A stretch of DNA of 64,000 nucleotides from contig NZ_CP017157.1 of NCBI RefSeq assembly GCF_001729485.1, forward strand, positions 5,766,001 through 5,830,000, given 5' to 3'. How positions within the stretch are numbered: position 1 is the first letter of the stretch; each line of letters opens with the position of its first letter. Shown here piece after piece: positions 18,130-25,109 of this stretch. The notes beneath the pieces are model-generated. The model saw only the letters and a list, made by a program, of their open reading frames with translations. It was not told the origin of the DNA and did no database searches. Source of the stretch: Streptomyces lydicus. Lineage in GTDB: Bacteria > Actinomycetota > Actinomycetes > Streptomycetales > Streptomycetaceae. The translations under genes and the position numbers were made by a program.

Positions 18130-18543
18130 CTAGCTCCCTCGGTATACGGAGTAGCCGAACGGGTTGAGCAGCAGCGGTACGTGATAGTGCTCGCCCGGCT
18201 TGACGGCAAAGGTGATTGCCACCTCCGGGAAGAAAGCTCCGCTGTCCCTTACGCGGGGGGCGTCCTGCTGTTCCTCGGCTTGCTTGTCGGAACTGTGCTG
18301 ATGGGAAACGAAGTACGCCTCGGTCTCGAAGTCGAGGCGCACGTGGGTGGTGCCTTCCGGCAGTGCCGGCAGGTCCTTGCAGCGCCCGTCCGCGTCGGTC
18401 TTGGACGCGCCGTGGGCGGTCCAGGTGCCGTCGCTGCCGGAGCGCACCGAGAGCGTGAGGGCGACACCCTCCGCGGGGCGGCCCACGCTGGTGTCCAGGA
18501 TGTGCGTGGACACCGACGTCCGTGCAGCCGTCTCGCTGCTCAT
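18130..18543 (-). CDS. uraH: 5-Hydroxyisourate hydrolase
   Basis: Transthyretin-like enzyme of 137 residues that hydrolyses 5-hydroxyisourate to OHCU. The N-terminal VSTHILDTSVGRPA has the catalytic His, a central arginine-containing strand follows, and the protein ends with the diagnostic C-terminal tetrapeptide YRGS. The start ATG overlaps the uraD stop by 4 bases, so translational coupling is likely. An insert of charged residues (HSSDKQAEEQQDAPR) in the middle loop is longer than in most homologues I recall. Confidence 0.93.
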   Translation of the reverse strand: MSSETAARTSVSTHILDTSVGRPAEGVALTLSVRSGSDGTWTAHGASKTDADGRCKDLPALPEGTTHVRLDFETEAYFVSHQHSSDKQAEEQQDAPRVRDSGAFFPEVAITFAVKPGEHYHVPLLLNPFGYSVYRGS

Positions 18544-19091
18544 GCTGCGTCTCCTTCTGCGTGTTCCGCGATACGGGTCAGGCGAATGCGGTTGATCTTG
18601 CCGAGCTCCACACGAACGATCTCTCGTTCCTGTTCCGGCGTGTTGTCGATCCGGTTACGGACCGCATCGCGCATCTGCTCCCCGGTACGGCCGGAGGCGC
18701 AGATCAGGAAGACGTGCCCGAACTTCTCCTGGTAGGCCAGGTTGAGTTCGAGCATCTCCGTCCTGAGCTCGTCGGAGGCGCCGGCCATCCCGCTCTGCTC
18801 GCGGGACGAGGTCGGGTCTCCGGGCTTCGGCCGGCCGATGGGCGGGTGCCCGGCCATCGCCTCGGCCAGATCCTCCGCGGTCAGCTCGGCCGTGGCGGCG
18901 TCGCTGGCGGTGAACAGGGCGTCGGTGGTGGCGTAGGGGCGCCGGGCGAGGACCTTGCTCCCCCAGGCCCGGCTGGCACACACCTCGTGCAGGACGGCCC
19001 GTGCCGTACTGTCATCGGCGGTGTTGAACCGGGCGAGCCCCGACGGGGGCTCGGGGGTGACCCCCGTCGAACGCTGGGTGGTCGAAGACAC
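18540..19091 (-). CDS. uraD: OHCU decarboxylase
   Basis: Converts 2-oxo-4-hydroxy-4-carboxy-5-ureidoimidazoline to (S)-allantoin. I choose GTG at 19091, with GGAGG six bases ahead; it lies about 40 nt from the predicted transcription start, and an upstream frame opening at 19193 would begin before the promoter. The product is 183 residues. The catalytic His is in AGHPPIG, followed by the S-x-x-EQ-S-G segment and EKFGHVFLICASGR, all typical. First gene of the urate operon. Confidence 0.9.
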   Translation of the reverse strand: MSSTTQRSTGVTPEPPSGLARFNTADDSTARAVLHEVCASRAWGSKVLARRPYATTDALFTASDAATAELTAEDLAEAMAGHPPIGRPKPGDPTSSREQSGMAGASDELRTEMLELNLAYQEKFGHVFLICASGRTGEQMRDAVRNRIDNTPEQEREIVRVELGKINRIRLTRIAEHAEGDAA

Positions 19092-19139
19092 GGGAAGCCT
19101 CCGTGGCCTGGTGCTGGACAGCTCTGCTTGGCTGGAAAC

Positions 19140-19181
19140 AGCTAAGACCCCCGGCAACATCACGTCAACACTTTGTTGAAA
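19140..19181 (-). promoter_or_regulatory. uraD-uraH-uricase promoter with 18-bp palindromic operator
   Basis: Minus-strand reading: TTGACG (19163-19168), 17-bp spacer, TTAGCT (19140-19145). TTTCAACAAAGTGTTGAC (19164-19181) overlaps the -35 and differs by one base from the catalase operator at 23060-23077. Its core TCAACA-N3-TGTTGA is a perfect inverted repeat, as expected for a dimeric regulator. Confidence 0.65.
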
Positions 19182-19262
19182 ACTCGGCGACACAAAAGCC
19201 GCCGTCCGGGGTTGCGGGACGGCGGCTTCGGCGGCCGGAGCGGGAATCTCGGACCGTTCGCC

Positions 19263-19643
19263 TCAGTCGGCGTCCTTCGCGGCATTCTCCCTGTTCAAGT
19301 AGTTGTAGACGGTGAAACGGCTGACGCCCAGGGCGCCGGCCACGGTCTCGACACCGTGCCGCACCGAGAAGGCGCCCCGCGTCTCCAGGATGCGCACCAC
19401 CGACTGTTTGGTCTTGCGGTCCAGCTCCGCCAGCGGCATGCCGTGCCGGCGCTGGAGCTCGGCCAGGATGTGGTCGAGCGAATCCGACAGGTGCGGGAGC
19501 CGTACGGCCACCCGGTCCTGCCCCTCCCACGCGAGGACGACGTCGTCACCCTGGGCCAGGTCGGGGGCGATCATCTGTCCGCCCATCGCGTCCACCAGCG
19601 GCTTGACCGCCTGGACGAACGGGTGGTCGGCGGGCTCGGTCAC
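19263..19643 (-). CDS. Short HTH regulator (DauR/YheO-type HTH)
   Basis: A 126-residue protein whose C-terminal half resembles the HTH of the YheO/DauR family: LDRKTKQSVVRILETRGAF, then VETVAGALGVSRFTVYNYLN (about 75-119). The N-terminal ~70 residues do not look like the PAS-like YheO domain and may be a small sensor or dimer domain. GTG start; the 4-base GTGA overlap with the preceding small gene shows coupling. Its stop codon is 82 bp upstream of the uraD operator, so it is the nearest candidate to bind the palindrome at uraD and at the catalase gene. That role is inference; activator or repressor is unknown. Confidence 0.7.
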   Translation of the reverse strand: MTEPADHPFVQAVKPLVDAMGGQMIAPDLAQGDDVVLAWEGQDRVAVRLPHLSDSLDHILAELQRRHGMPLAELDRKTKQSVVRILETRGAFSVRHGVETVAGALGVSRFTVYNYLNRENAAKDAD

Positions 19644-19918
19644 GTCGCGTCCCCCTCGCCCCGCCCGGCTTCCCCGATCACGTTGACCTGCAGGGAGACC
19701 CGGGTGGCACCCGCCCGCAGGGATTCGCGCAGCAGCGCGGAGACCGCTCCGAGCACCTGCTCGGCATCCCCCTCGGCCGTGTTGCCGAACGGGCCGACGT
19801 CGACGGCGTCCAGCTCGGCACCGGTGACGACGTCCCGGGCCACCACCGCATGCTCCGGTGCCTCGTCCAGATCGAACGGTTCCGTCGTGAACTCAACTCT
19901 CAATCGCACGTCGCTCAA
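19640..19918 (-). CDS. Small protein resembling MTH1187/YkoF thiamine-binding family
   Basis: 92 residues from TTG at 19918, or 89 from GTG at 19909, which has a better-placed purine-rich site. The segment DVGPFGNTAEGDAEQVLGA followed by a helix and TRVSLQVNVIGE recalls the GPMGT-x-IEG pattern of MTH1187/YkoF-type ferredoxin-fold proteins, some of which bind thiamine. The assignment is tentative. It overlaps the HTH gene by 4 bases and is divergent from hyi, so the 126-bp gap to 20045 probably holds both promoters. Confidence 0.5.
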   Translation of the reverse strand: MSDVRLRVEFTTEPFDLDEAPEHAVVARDVVTGAELDAVDVGPFGNTAEGDAEQVLGAVSALLRESLRAGATRVSLQVNVIGEAGRGEGDAT

Positions 19919-19965
19919 CCTACGCGCGGTTCGGCCCGCCCACCAGAAATTGCCTCTAGGCCCTC

Positions 19966-20030
19966 TTGACAGCCTCCGAGCCCGCCGGGCAGTGTTCCGT
20001 TAAGCAGAAAAACAGTTCCACTATCCGGAA
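19966..20030 (+). promoter_or_regulatory. hyi promoter with two AllR-like boxes
   Basis: TTGACA (19966-19971), 18-bp spacer, CAGTGT (19990-19995). Box A TTCCGTTAAGCAGAA (19995-20009) overlaps the predicted start site and has one mismatch to TTCC-N7-GGAA. Box B TTCCACTATCCGGAA (20016-20030) matches fully and runs into the ribosome site GGAAGGAG. Both are placed for repression. Confidence 0.6.
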
Positions 20031-20044
20031 GGAGTGCCGCTCTT

Positions 20045-20884
20045 ATGGGTTTCCCGGACACGCGCTTCAACGTCAATCTGTCGATCCTGTTCACCGAGCT
20101 TGCGTTGCTGGAGCGGCCGGCGGCCGCGCGGGCGGCGGGGTTCACGGCGGTGGAGTTGTGGTGGCCGTGGGTGGATGCCCCGGTGCCGGAGGCGTCGGAG
20201 CTGGCGGCGCTGCGGGCGGCGTTGGAGGATGCCGGGACGCGGTTGGTGGGGTTGAACTTCTACGCGGGGCGGTTGCCGGGTCCGGACCGGGGGGCGTTGT
20301 CGATTCCGGGGGAGGAGTCGGAGCGGTTTCGTGCGAATGTGCCGGTGGCGGTGGAGTTCGCCCGTTCGCTGGGGTGCACGAGCTTCAACGCCCTGTACGG
20401 CAACCGCGTCGAGGGCGTCTCGAGCGAGGAGCAGGACCGGCTGGCGTTGGAGAACCTGGCCTTCGCCGCGCGTGCGGTGGCCGAGGTCGAGGGCACGTTG
20501 CTGATCGAGGCGCTCAACGCCCCGGAGTCGCCGGCCTGCCCGATCGTCTCGGCGCCCAGGGCGATCGAGGTCGTCGACGCGGTGAACGCGGCGACCGGGC
20601 TGGACAACGCCCGCTTCCTGATGGATCTGTACCACCTGTCGATGAACGGCGAGGACCTGGAGGAGGTCATCGACCGCTACACCGGCAAGACCGCCCATGT
20701 GCAGATCGCGGACAACCCCGGCCGCGGCGCCCCCGGCACCGGGCAGCTGGACTTCGACGCCCTGCTCACGCGGCTGACCAAGGCCGACTACGACGGCTTC
20801 ATCGGCCTGGAGTACAAGCCGGGCGACGCACCCAGCGCCGACGCCTTCACCTGGCTGCCCGCCGACCGGCGCGCCGCCGAGTAA
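20045..20884 (+). CDS. hyi: Hydroxypyruvate isomerase
   Basis: Interconverts hydroxypyruvate and tartronate semialdehyde. TIM-barrel protein of the AP-endonuclease-2/xylose-isomerase fold, 279 residues. Metal ligands are in LIEALN, LMDLYHLSMNG and GLEYKPG, with HVQIADNPGRGAPGTG between. The start ATG 20045 follows GGAAGGAG. It leads a run hyi-glxR-carboligase-like gene, and its promoter carries the AllR-like boxes. The first ~90 codons are unusually rich in G-ending codons (TTG, GTG, GCG) compared with the rest of the gene. Confidence 0.92.
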   Translation: MGFPDTRFNVNLSILFTELALLERPAAARAAGFTAVELWWPWVDAPVPEASELAALRAALEDAGTRLVGLNFYAGRLPGPDRGALSIPGEESERFRANVPVAVEFARSLGCTSFNALYGNRVEGVSSEEQDRLALENLAFAARAVAEVEGTLLIEALNAPESPACPIVSAPRAIEVVDAVNAATGLDNARFLMDLYHLSMNGEDLEEVIDRYTGKTAHVQIADNPGRGAPGTGQLDFDALLTRLTKADYDGFIGLEYKPGDAPSADAFTWLPADRRAAE

Positions 20885-20975
20885 CCGGCGCGCCGCGAAG
20901 CAACCGGCGAACCGGCGCGCTTGCCCCTGCGCGTGTCGCGCGTTTTTGACCAGCACGTTTTTCGAAAGGCATCTG

Positions 20976-21872
20976 ATGAGCACCCTTCCCAAGATTGCGT
21001 GGATCGGTCTGGGCATCATGGGCTCGCCCATGGCCGAGAACCTGATCAAGGCCGGCTACGCCGTGACCGGCTACACCCTGGAGGCCGACAAGCTGGAGCG
21101 GCTGGCGCAGGCCGGCGGCACCGCGGCCGGCTCGATCGCCGAGGCGGTCAAGGACGCCGACATCGTGATCACCATGGTCCCGGCCTCCCCGCAGGTCGAG
21201 GCCATCGCCTACGGCCCCGACGGCATCGTGGACAACGCCAAATCCGGCGCGCTGCTGATCGACATGTCCTCGATCACCCCGCAGACCTCCATCGACCTGG
21301 CCAAGGCCGCCGGCGACAAGGGCATCCGCGTGCTGGACGCCCCCGTCTCCGGTGGTGAGGCCGGCGCCGTCGAGGCCGTGCTGTCGATCATGGTCGGCGG
21401 TCAGCAGGCCGACTTCGACGCCGCCCGCCCCGTACTGGAGGCCCTGGGCAAGACCATCGTGCTGTGCGGCCCGCACGGCTCCGGCCAGACCGTCAAGGCC
21501 GCCAACCAGCTCATCGTCGCCGTCAACATCCAAGCCTGCGCCGAAGCGGTGGTCTTCCTGGAGAAGTCCGGCGTCGACCTCGCCGCCGCCCTCGACGTCC
21601 TGAACGGCGGCCTGGCCGGCTCCACCGTCCTGACCCGCAAGACCGACAACTTCAAAAACCGCGACTTCAAGCCCGGCTTCCGCATCGACCTGCACCACAA
21701 GGACATGGGCATCGTCACCGACGCCGCCCGCACCGTCGGCGCCGCCCTGCCCGTCGGCTCCCTCGTCGCCTCCCTCGTCGCCTCCCTGCGCGCCCAGGGC
21801 GACGGCGGCCTGGACCACTCCGCCCTCCTGCGCGGCGTCGAACGCCTCTCCGGACACACCACCGAAAGCTGA
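20976..21872 (+). CDS. glxR: Tartronate semialdehyde reductase
   Basis: NAD(P)-dependent beta-hydroxyacid dehydrogenase of 298 residues, reducing tartronate semialdehyde to glycerate. Rossmann motif IGLGIMGSPMA at residues 9-19, substrate motif DAPVSGGEAGA, and the catalytic lysine in GSGQTVKAANQ. ATG at 20976 with GAAAGG ahead is preferred over an in-frame codon at 20946. It is 91 bp downstream of hyi and 5 bp upstream of the carboligase-like gene. Related 3-hydroxyisobutyrate dehydrogenases look similar; context decides. Confidence 0.9.
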   Translation: MSTLPKIAWIGLGIMGSPMAENLIKAGYAVTGYTLEADKLERLAQAGGTAAGSIAEAVKDADIVITMVPASPQVEAIAYGPDGIVDNAKSGALLIDMSSITPQTSIDLAKAAGDKGIRVLDAPVSGGEAGAVEAVLSIMVGGQQADFDAARPVLEALGKTIVLCGPHGSGQTVKAANQLIVAVNIQACAEAVVFLEKSGVDLAAALDVLNGGLAGSTVLTRKTDNFKNRDFKPGFRIDLHHKDMGIVTDAARTVGAALPVGSLVASLVASLRAQGDGGLDHSALLRGVERLSGHTTES

Positions 21873-21877
21873 GAACC

Positions 21878-22957
21878 GTGGCGGCGCAGCGGATTCCCGC
21901 CATACGGGCGGCCGTCCAGATCATGCGGGACGAGGGCGTGGAGATCGTCTTCGGCTGCCCCGGTGCCGCGCTCCTCCCGCTCCACGCGGCGATGACGGAG
22001 GCCGGCGGCATCGAGCAGCTGTCGGTGCGCCACGAAGAGGCCGCCGCGCACATGGCGGACGGCTGGGCCCGTACGAGCGGGAAGGTCGGCATCGCCGCGG
22101 TGCCCGCGGGCCCCGGGGCGGCACGGCTGGTCACCGGGCTGTACGCGGCCCAGCGGGACGCGGTCCCCCTGGTGTGCCTCACCGGTCGGGAGGGGGCCGG
22201 TCCGGGGTCGGGCGGCCGGCTGCGCCACGCGGGCTTCCGGCCGCCGGACCTCCTCCGGCTGGCCGGGGCGGTCACCAAGCGCGCCGAGCGGATCGAGGAT
22301 CCAGCCCGGATTCCGGGAGCCTTCCGTGAGGCGTTCCGGATCGCGCGGGACGGCCGCCCCGGCCCGGTCCTGATCGACGTCCCGGCCGACCTGGCCGCGA
22401 CGGAGATCGTCCACGACGCCGGGCACACCGCCGGGTCCGGATTCCGGCCCCCGCAGGCCGGGACCCCGCGGGCGGTCGCCGGGCACGCCGTTCCGGCCGG
22501 GGACACCGGCCCCGCGCCCGCCGCCGTCGCGGAGATCGCCGATGCCTTCGGGCCGGACGCGTACGTGGTCAGCGGCGCGGCCGGTCCCTGTGCCCGCAGC
22601 GGTCCTCCCGGTTGGGAGGTGCCCGCCGCGATCGGGGTGCGCAAGGCCCTGGACTCCCGGGGTGAGCGGGACGCCGAGGTCGTGGTGGTCGTCGACGGTC
22701 ACGACTGGGCGTTCATGGCCGGGGAACTGGCCGCCGCGGCCCGGTACGAGGTGCCGTTCGTACTGGTCACGCTCACCCCTCCCGGCCAGGACGCGGACTT
22801 CACGGATGCCGTGAAGCTCGTCGAGGCGTACGGCTGCGCAGGCCGGCGCCTCACCGGTCCGGCCGACCCCGCGGAGCTCCGCTCGGTGACCGAGTGGGCC
22901 CGCAAGGAAGCCGTCTCCACACGGCGCCCGGTCCTCATGGAGGTCCGGCCCGCCTGA
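21878..22957 (+). CDS. Internally shortened glyoxylate-carboligase-like ThDP protein
   Basis: 359 residues against about 590 for true glyoxylate carboligase. Residues 1-180 follow the N-terminal Pyr domain (RHEEAAAHMADG at 51-62, RPGPVLIDVPADL at 160-172). The middle domain is essentially missing: residues 185-215 are a Pro/Ala-rich linker. The C-terminal ThDP domain is partial (PGWEVPAAIGVRKAL, then VDGHDWAFMAGELAAAARYEVPF). The metal/pyrophosphate motif is degraded: the usual GDxDFQF is DGHDWAF and the asparagine pair after VPFVLV is absent. The position that is Val in E. coli carboligase is Glu53 here. Start GTG 21878 lies 5 bp after glxR. The frame is intact and codon use normal, so it looks maintained rather than decaying. 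A non-catalytic or altered role is likely. Confidence 0.75.
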   Translation: MAAQRIPAIRAAVQIMRDEGVEIVFGCPGAALLPLHAAMTEAGGIEQLSVRHEEAAAHMADGWARTSGKVGIAAVPAGPGAARLVTGLYAAQRDAVPLVCLTGREGAGPGSGGRLRHAGFRPPDLLRLAGAVTKRAERIEDPARIPGAFREAFRIARDGRPGPVLIDVPADLAATEIVHDAGHTAGSGFRPPQAGTPRAVAGHAVPAGDTGPAPAAVAEIADAFGPDAYVVSGAAGPCARSGPPGWEVPAAIGVRKALDSRGERDAEVVVVVDGHDWAFMAGELAAAARYEVPFVLVTLTPPGQDADFTDAVKLVEAYGCAGRRLTGPADPAELRSVTEWARKEAVSTRRPVLMEVRPA

Positions 22958-23059
22958 CGGCCTCCCCCGAGCTTCCGGGCGGTGGCTGCGCTGACACCTG
23001 TCCTGTCGCGCCCAGGCGCGGCCGCCGTCCGGAATACCCCTCGTTACCGCCCAGGTTTG

Positions 23060-23102
23060 TTTCAACAAACTGTTGACGTTTGGTCGGAGCCCTTCTTACG
23101 CT
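23060..23102 (+). promoter_or_regulatory. Catalase promoter with 18-bp palindromic operator
   Basis: TTGACG (23073-23078), 18-bp spacer, TACGCT (23097-23102). TTTCAACAAACTGTTGAC (23060-23077) overlaps the -35 and matches 17 of 18 bases with the operator at the uricase operon, in the same orientation relative to transcription. Confidence 0.65.
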
Positions 23103-23148
23103 CCGACATGCGGAAGCCAACTTCCGCGCTCTCGTACGGAAGGTCACC

Positions 23149-24621
23149 ATGTCGAAGCCCACGCCGACGGCGCGCGTTCTCACTACGGAGGCTGGCGCCC
23201 CCGTCGCCGACAACCAGAACTCCTCAACCGCCGGCGTCGGCGGCCCGATCATCCTCCAGGACCAGCACCTGCTGGAGAAGCTCGCCCGCTTCAACCGCGA
23301 GCGCATCCCGGAGCGCGTCGTGCACGCCCGCGGCTCGGGCGCGTACGGGTACTTCGAGGTGACCGACGACGTCACGGCCTTCACCCGGGCCGACTTCCTG
23401 AACACCGTCGGCAAGCGGACCGAGACGTTCATCCGCTTCTCCACCGTCGCCGACAACCTCGGCGGCCCGGACGCGGCCCGCGACCCGCGGGGCTTCGCCC
23501 TGAAGTTCTACACCGAAGAGGGCAACTACGACCTCGTCGGCAACAACACCCCGGTGTTCTTCATCAAGGACCCGATCAAGTTCCCCGACTTCATCCACTC
23601 GCAGAAGCGCGACCCCTTCACGGGCAAGCAGGAAGCGGACAACGTCTGGGACTTCTGGGCGCACGCCCCCGAGGCCACCCACCAGATCACCTGGCTGATG
23701 GGCGACCGCGGCATCCCGGCCTCCTACCGCCACATGAACGGCTACGGCTCGCACACCTACCAGTGGACCAACGCCCAGGGCGAGTCCTTCTTCGTCAAGT
23801 ACCACTTCAAGACGAACCAGGGCATCCGCTGCCTGAGCAGCGAGCAGGGCGCCGAGCTGGCGGGCAAGGACCCCAACAGCCACCAGACCGACCTGCTGCA
23901 GTCGATCGAGCGGGGCGTGTACCCCTCCTGGACGCTGTACGTGCAGGTCATGCCGGCGGCCGAGGCGGCCAACTACCGCTTCAACCCGTTCGACCTGACC
24001 AAGGTGTGGCCGCACGCCGACTACCCGCTGCAGCGGGTGGGCCGGCTGGTCCTGGACCGCAACCCCGACAACGTCTTCGCCGAGGTCGAGCAGTCCGCGT
24101 TCTCGCCGAACAACTTCGTGCCCGGCATCGGCCCGTCCCCGGACAAGATGCTGCAGGGACGGCTGTTCGCCTACGCCGACGCGCACCGCTACCGCCTGGG
24201 CGTCAACCACACCCAGCTGCCGGTGAACGCCCCGAAGGCGACCAAGGCCAACAACTACGGCCGCGACGGCCTCATGGCGACCAACGCCTACGACCGGCAC
24301 GCCAAGAACTACGAGCCCAACTCCTACGACGGCCCGGCGGAGACCGGCCAGCCGCTCTCCGCGCCGCTCGCCGTCTCCGGCTACGTCGGCACCCACGAGG
24401 CCCCGGCGCACACCAAGGACGACGACTTCTTCCAGGCCGGTGAGCTCTACCGCCTGATGTCGCAGGACGAGAAGAAGCGCCTGGTCGACAACATCGCCGG
24501 CGGTCTGTCCCAGGTCAGCCGCGACGACGTGATCGAGAAGAACCTCGCCCACTTCCACGCGGCCGACCAGGACTACGGCAAGCGCGTCGAGGCGCGCGTC
24601 CGCGAGCTGCGCGAGGACTGA
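23149..24621 (+). CDS. katA: Monofunctional haem catalase (small subunit type)
   Basis: Breaks down hydrogen peroxide. 490 residues, the size of clade-3 catalases. Distal His in [13 protein letters not shown], the conserved Asn in [13 protein letters not shown], and proximal haem-ligand Tyr in [14 protein letters not shown] are all present. ATG 23149 follows GGAAGG. The operator is shared with the uricase operon and differs from known OxyR or PerR boxes, so this catalase probably serves purine oxidation rather than general stress. A strong hairpin terminates it. Confidence 0.95.
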   Translation: MSKPTPTARVLTTEAGAPVADNQNSSTAGVGGPIILQDQHLLEKLARFNRERIPERVVHARGSGAYGYFEVTDDVTAFTRADFLNTVGKRTETFIRFSTVADNLGGPDAARDPRGFALKFYTEEGNYDLVGNNTPVFFIKDPIKFPDFIHSQKRDPFTGKQEADNVWDFWAHAPEATHQITWLMGDRGIPASYRHMNGYGSHTYQWTNAQGESFFVKYHFKTNQGIRCLSSEQGAELAGKDPNSHQTDLLQSIERGVYPSWTLYVQVMPAAEAANYRFNPFDLTKVWPHADYPLQRVGRLVLDRNPDNVFAEVEQSAFSPNNFVPGIGPSPDKMLQGRLFAYADAHRYRLGVNHTQLPVNAPKATKANNYGRDGLMATNAYDRHAKNYEPNSYDGPAETGQPLSAPLAVSGYVGTHEAPAHTKDDDFFQAGELYRLMSQDEKKRLVDNIAGGLSQVSRDDVIEKNLAHFHAADQDYGKRVEARVRELRED

Positions 24622-24645
24622 CGGGAGGTCAGTTTCCTTGCGCAT

Positions 24646-24686
24646 CCGTACCGGCCGGCCCGTTGAGGGGTGGTCGGCCGGTACGG
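24646..24686 (+). terminator. Catalase terminator
   Basis: 15-bp arms CCGTACCGGCCGGCC and GGTCGGCCGGTACGG (one mismatch) with an 11-nt loop, 25 bp after the stop codon. Confidence 0.7.
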
Positions 24687-25109
24687 AGAGGAAGCGCGAG
24701 CTCCGCGGTACACGGGGAGATTCCAGTGCGGTGGCAGTGCTCGTCCGACAAGGAAGGGCGAGCCGTCTCCCCCGCCGCGGAGCCCGCCTCCTCCCCCTTT
24801 CCCACCCCCGCCCAGACTCCGTCCGGCGGTGCGATGTCCCGTCGCGCCCAACTCTCGCACTGTCGGACGGGACCCACGGCACAGGGCCCGGAATCCGTAC
24901 GGTCACGGATTCCGGGTCCTGTGCGTCGGCCCGCCCCGGGAGCGGACGCGATGCTCGGCCATGCGCCCCACGTGCGCCGTGGCTCCCCCTGCTTCTTCCG
25001 CGAGCCGGCGTTCTCGTCGCGATTCGGCCCCGGGCAACCGGCTTTGGCGAGACGATGGGGGCAGCGGCAGAATCGAGTGGACAGCCGCCCTACCCGCCAG
25101 GAGCCGACC
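24687..25109. other. Gene-free stretch with a second long hairpin
   Basis: About 420 bp without a convincing gene. It contains a hairpin at 24880-24923: arms CACAGGGCCCGGAATCCGT and ACGGATTCCGGGTCCTGTG, one mismatch, 6-nt loop. No flanking gene ends close to it, so it may mark the end of a lost gene. The downstream part (25040-25100) probably holds the promoter of the next gene. Confidence 0.5.

Noticed and set aside
18123..18209. Longer N-terminus for uricase
   Set aside because: It would overlap uraH by most of its C-terminus and lacks a ribosome site; ATG 18122 has GAGGGAGC and gives the usual length.
21760..21795. Short direct repeat CTCGTCGCCTCC in glxR
   Set aside because: Encodes the repeated LVAS residues of the enzyme and is simply biased codon use.
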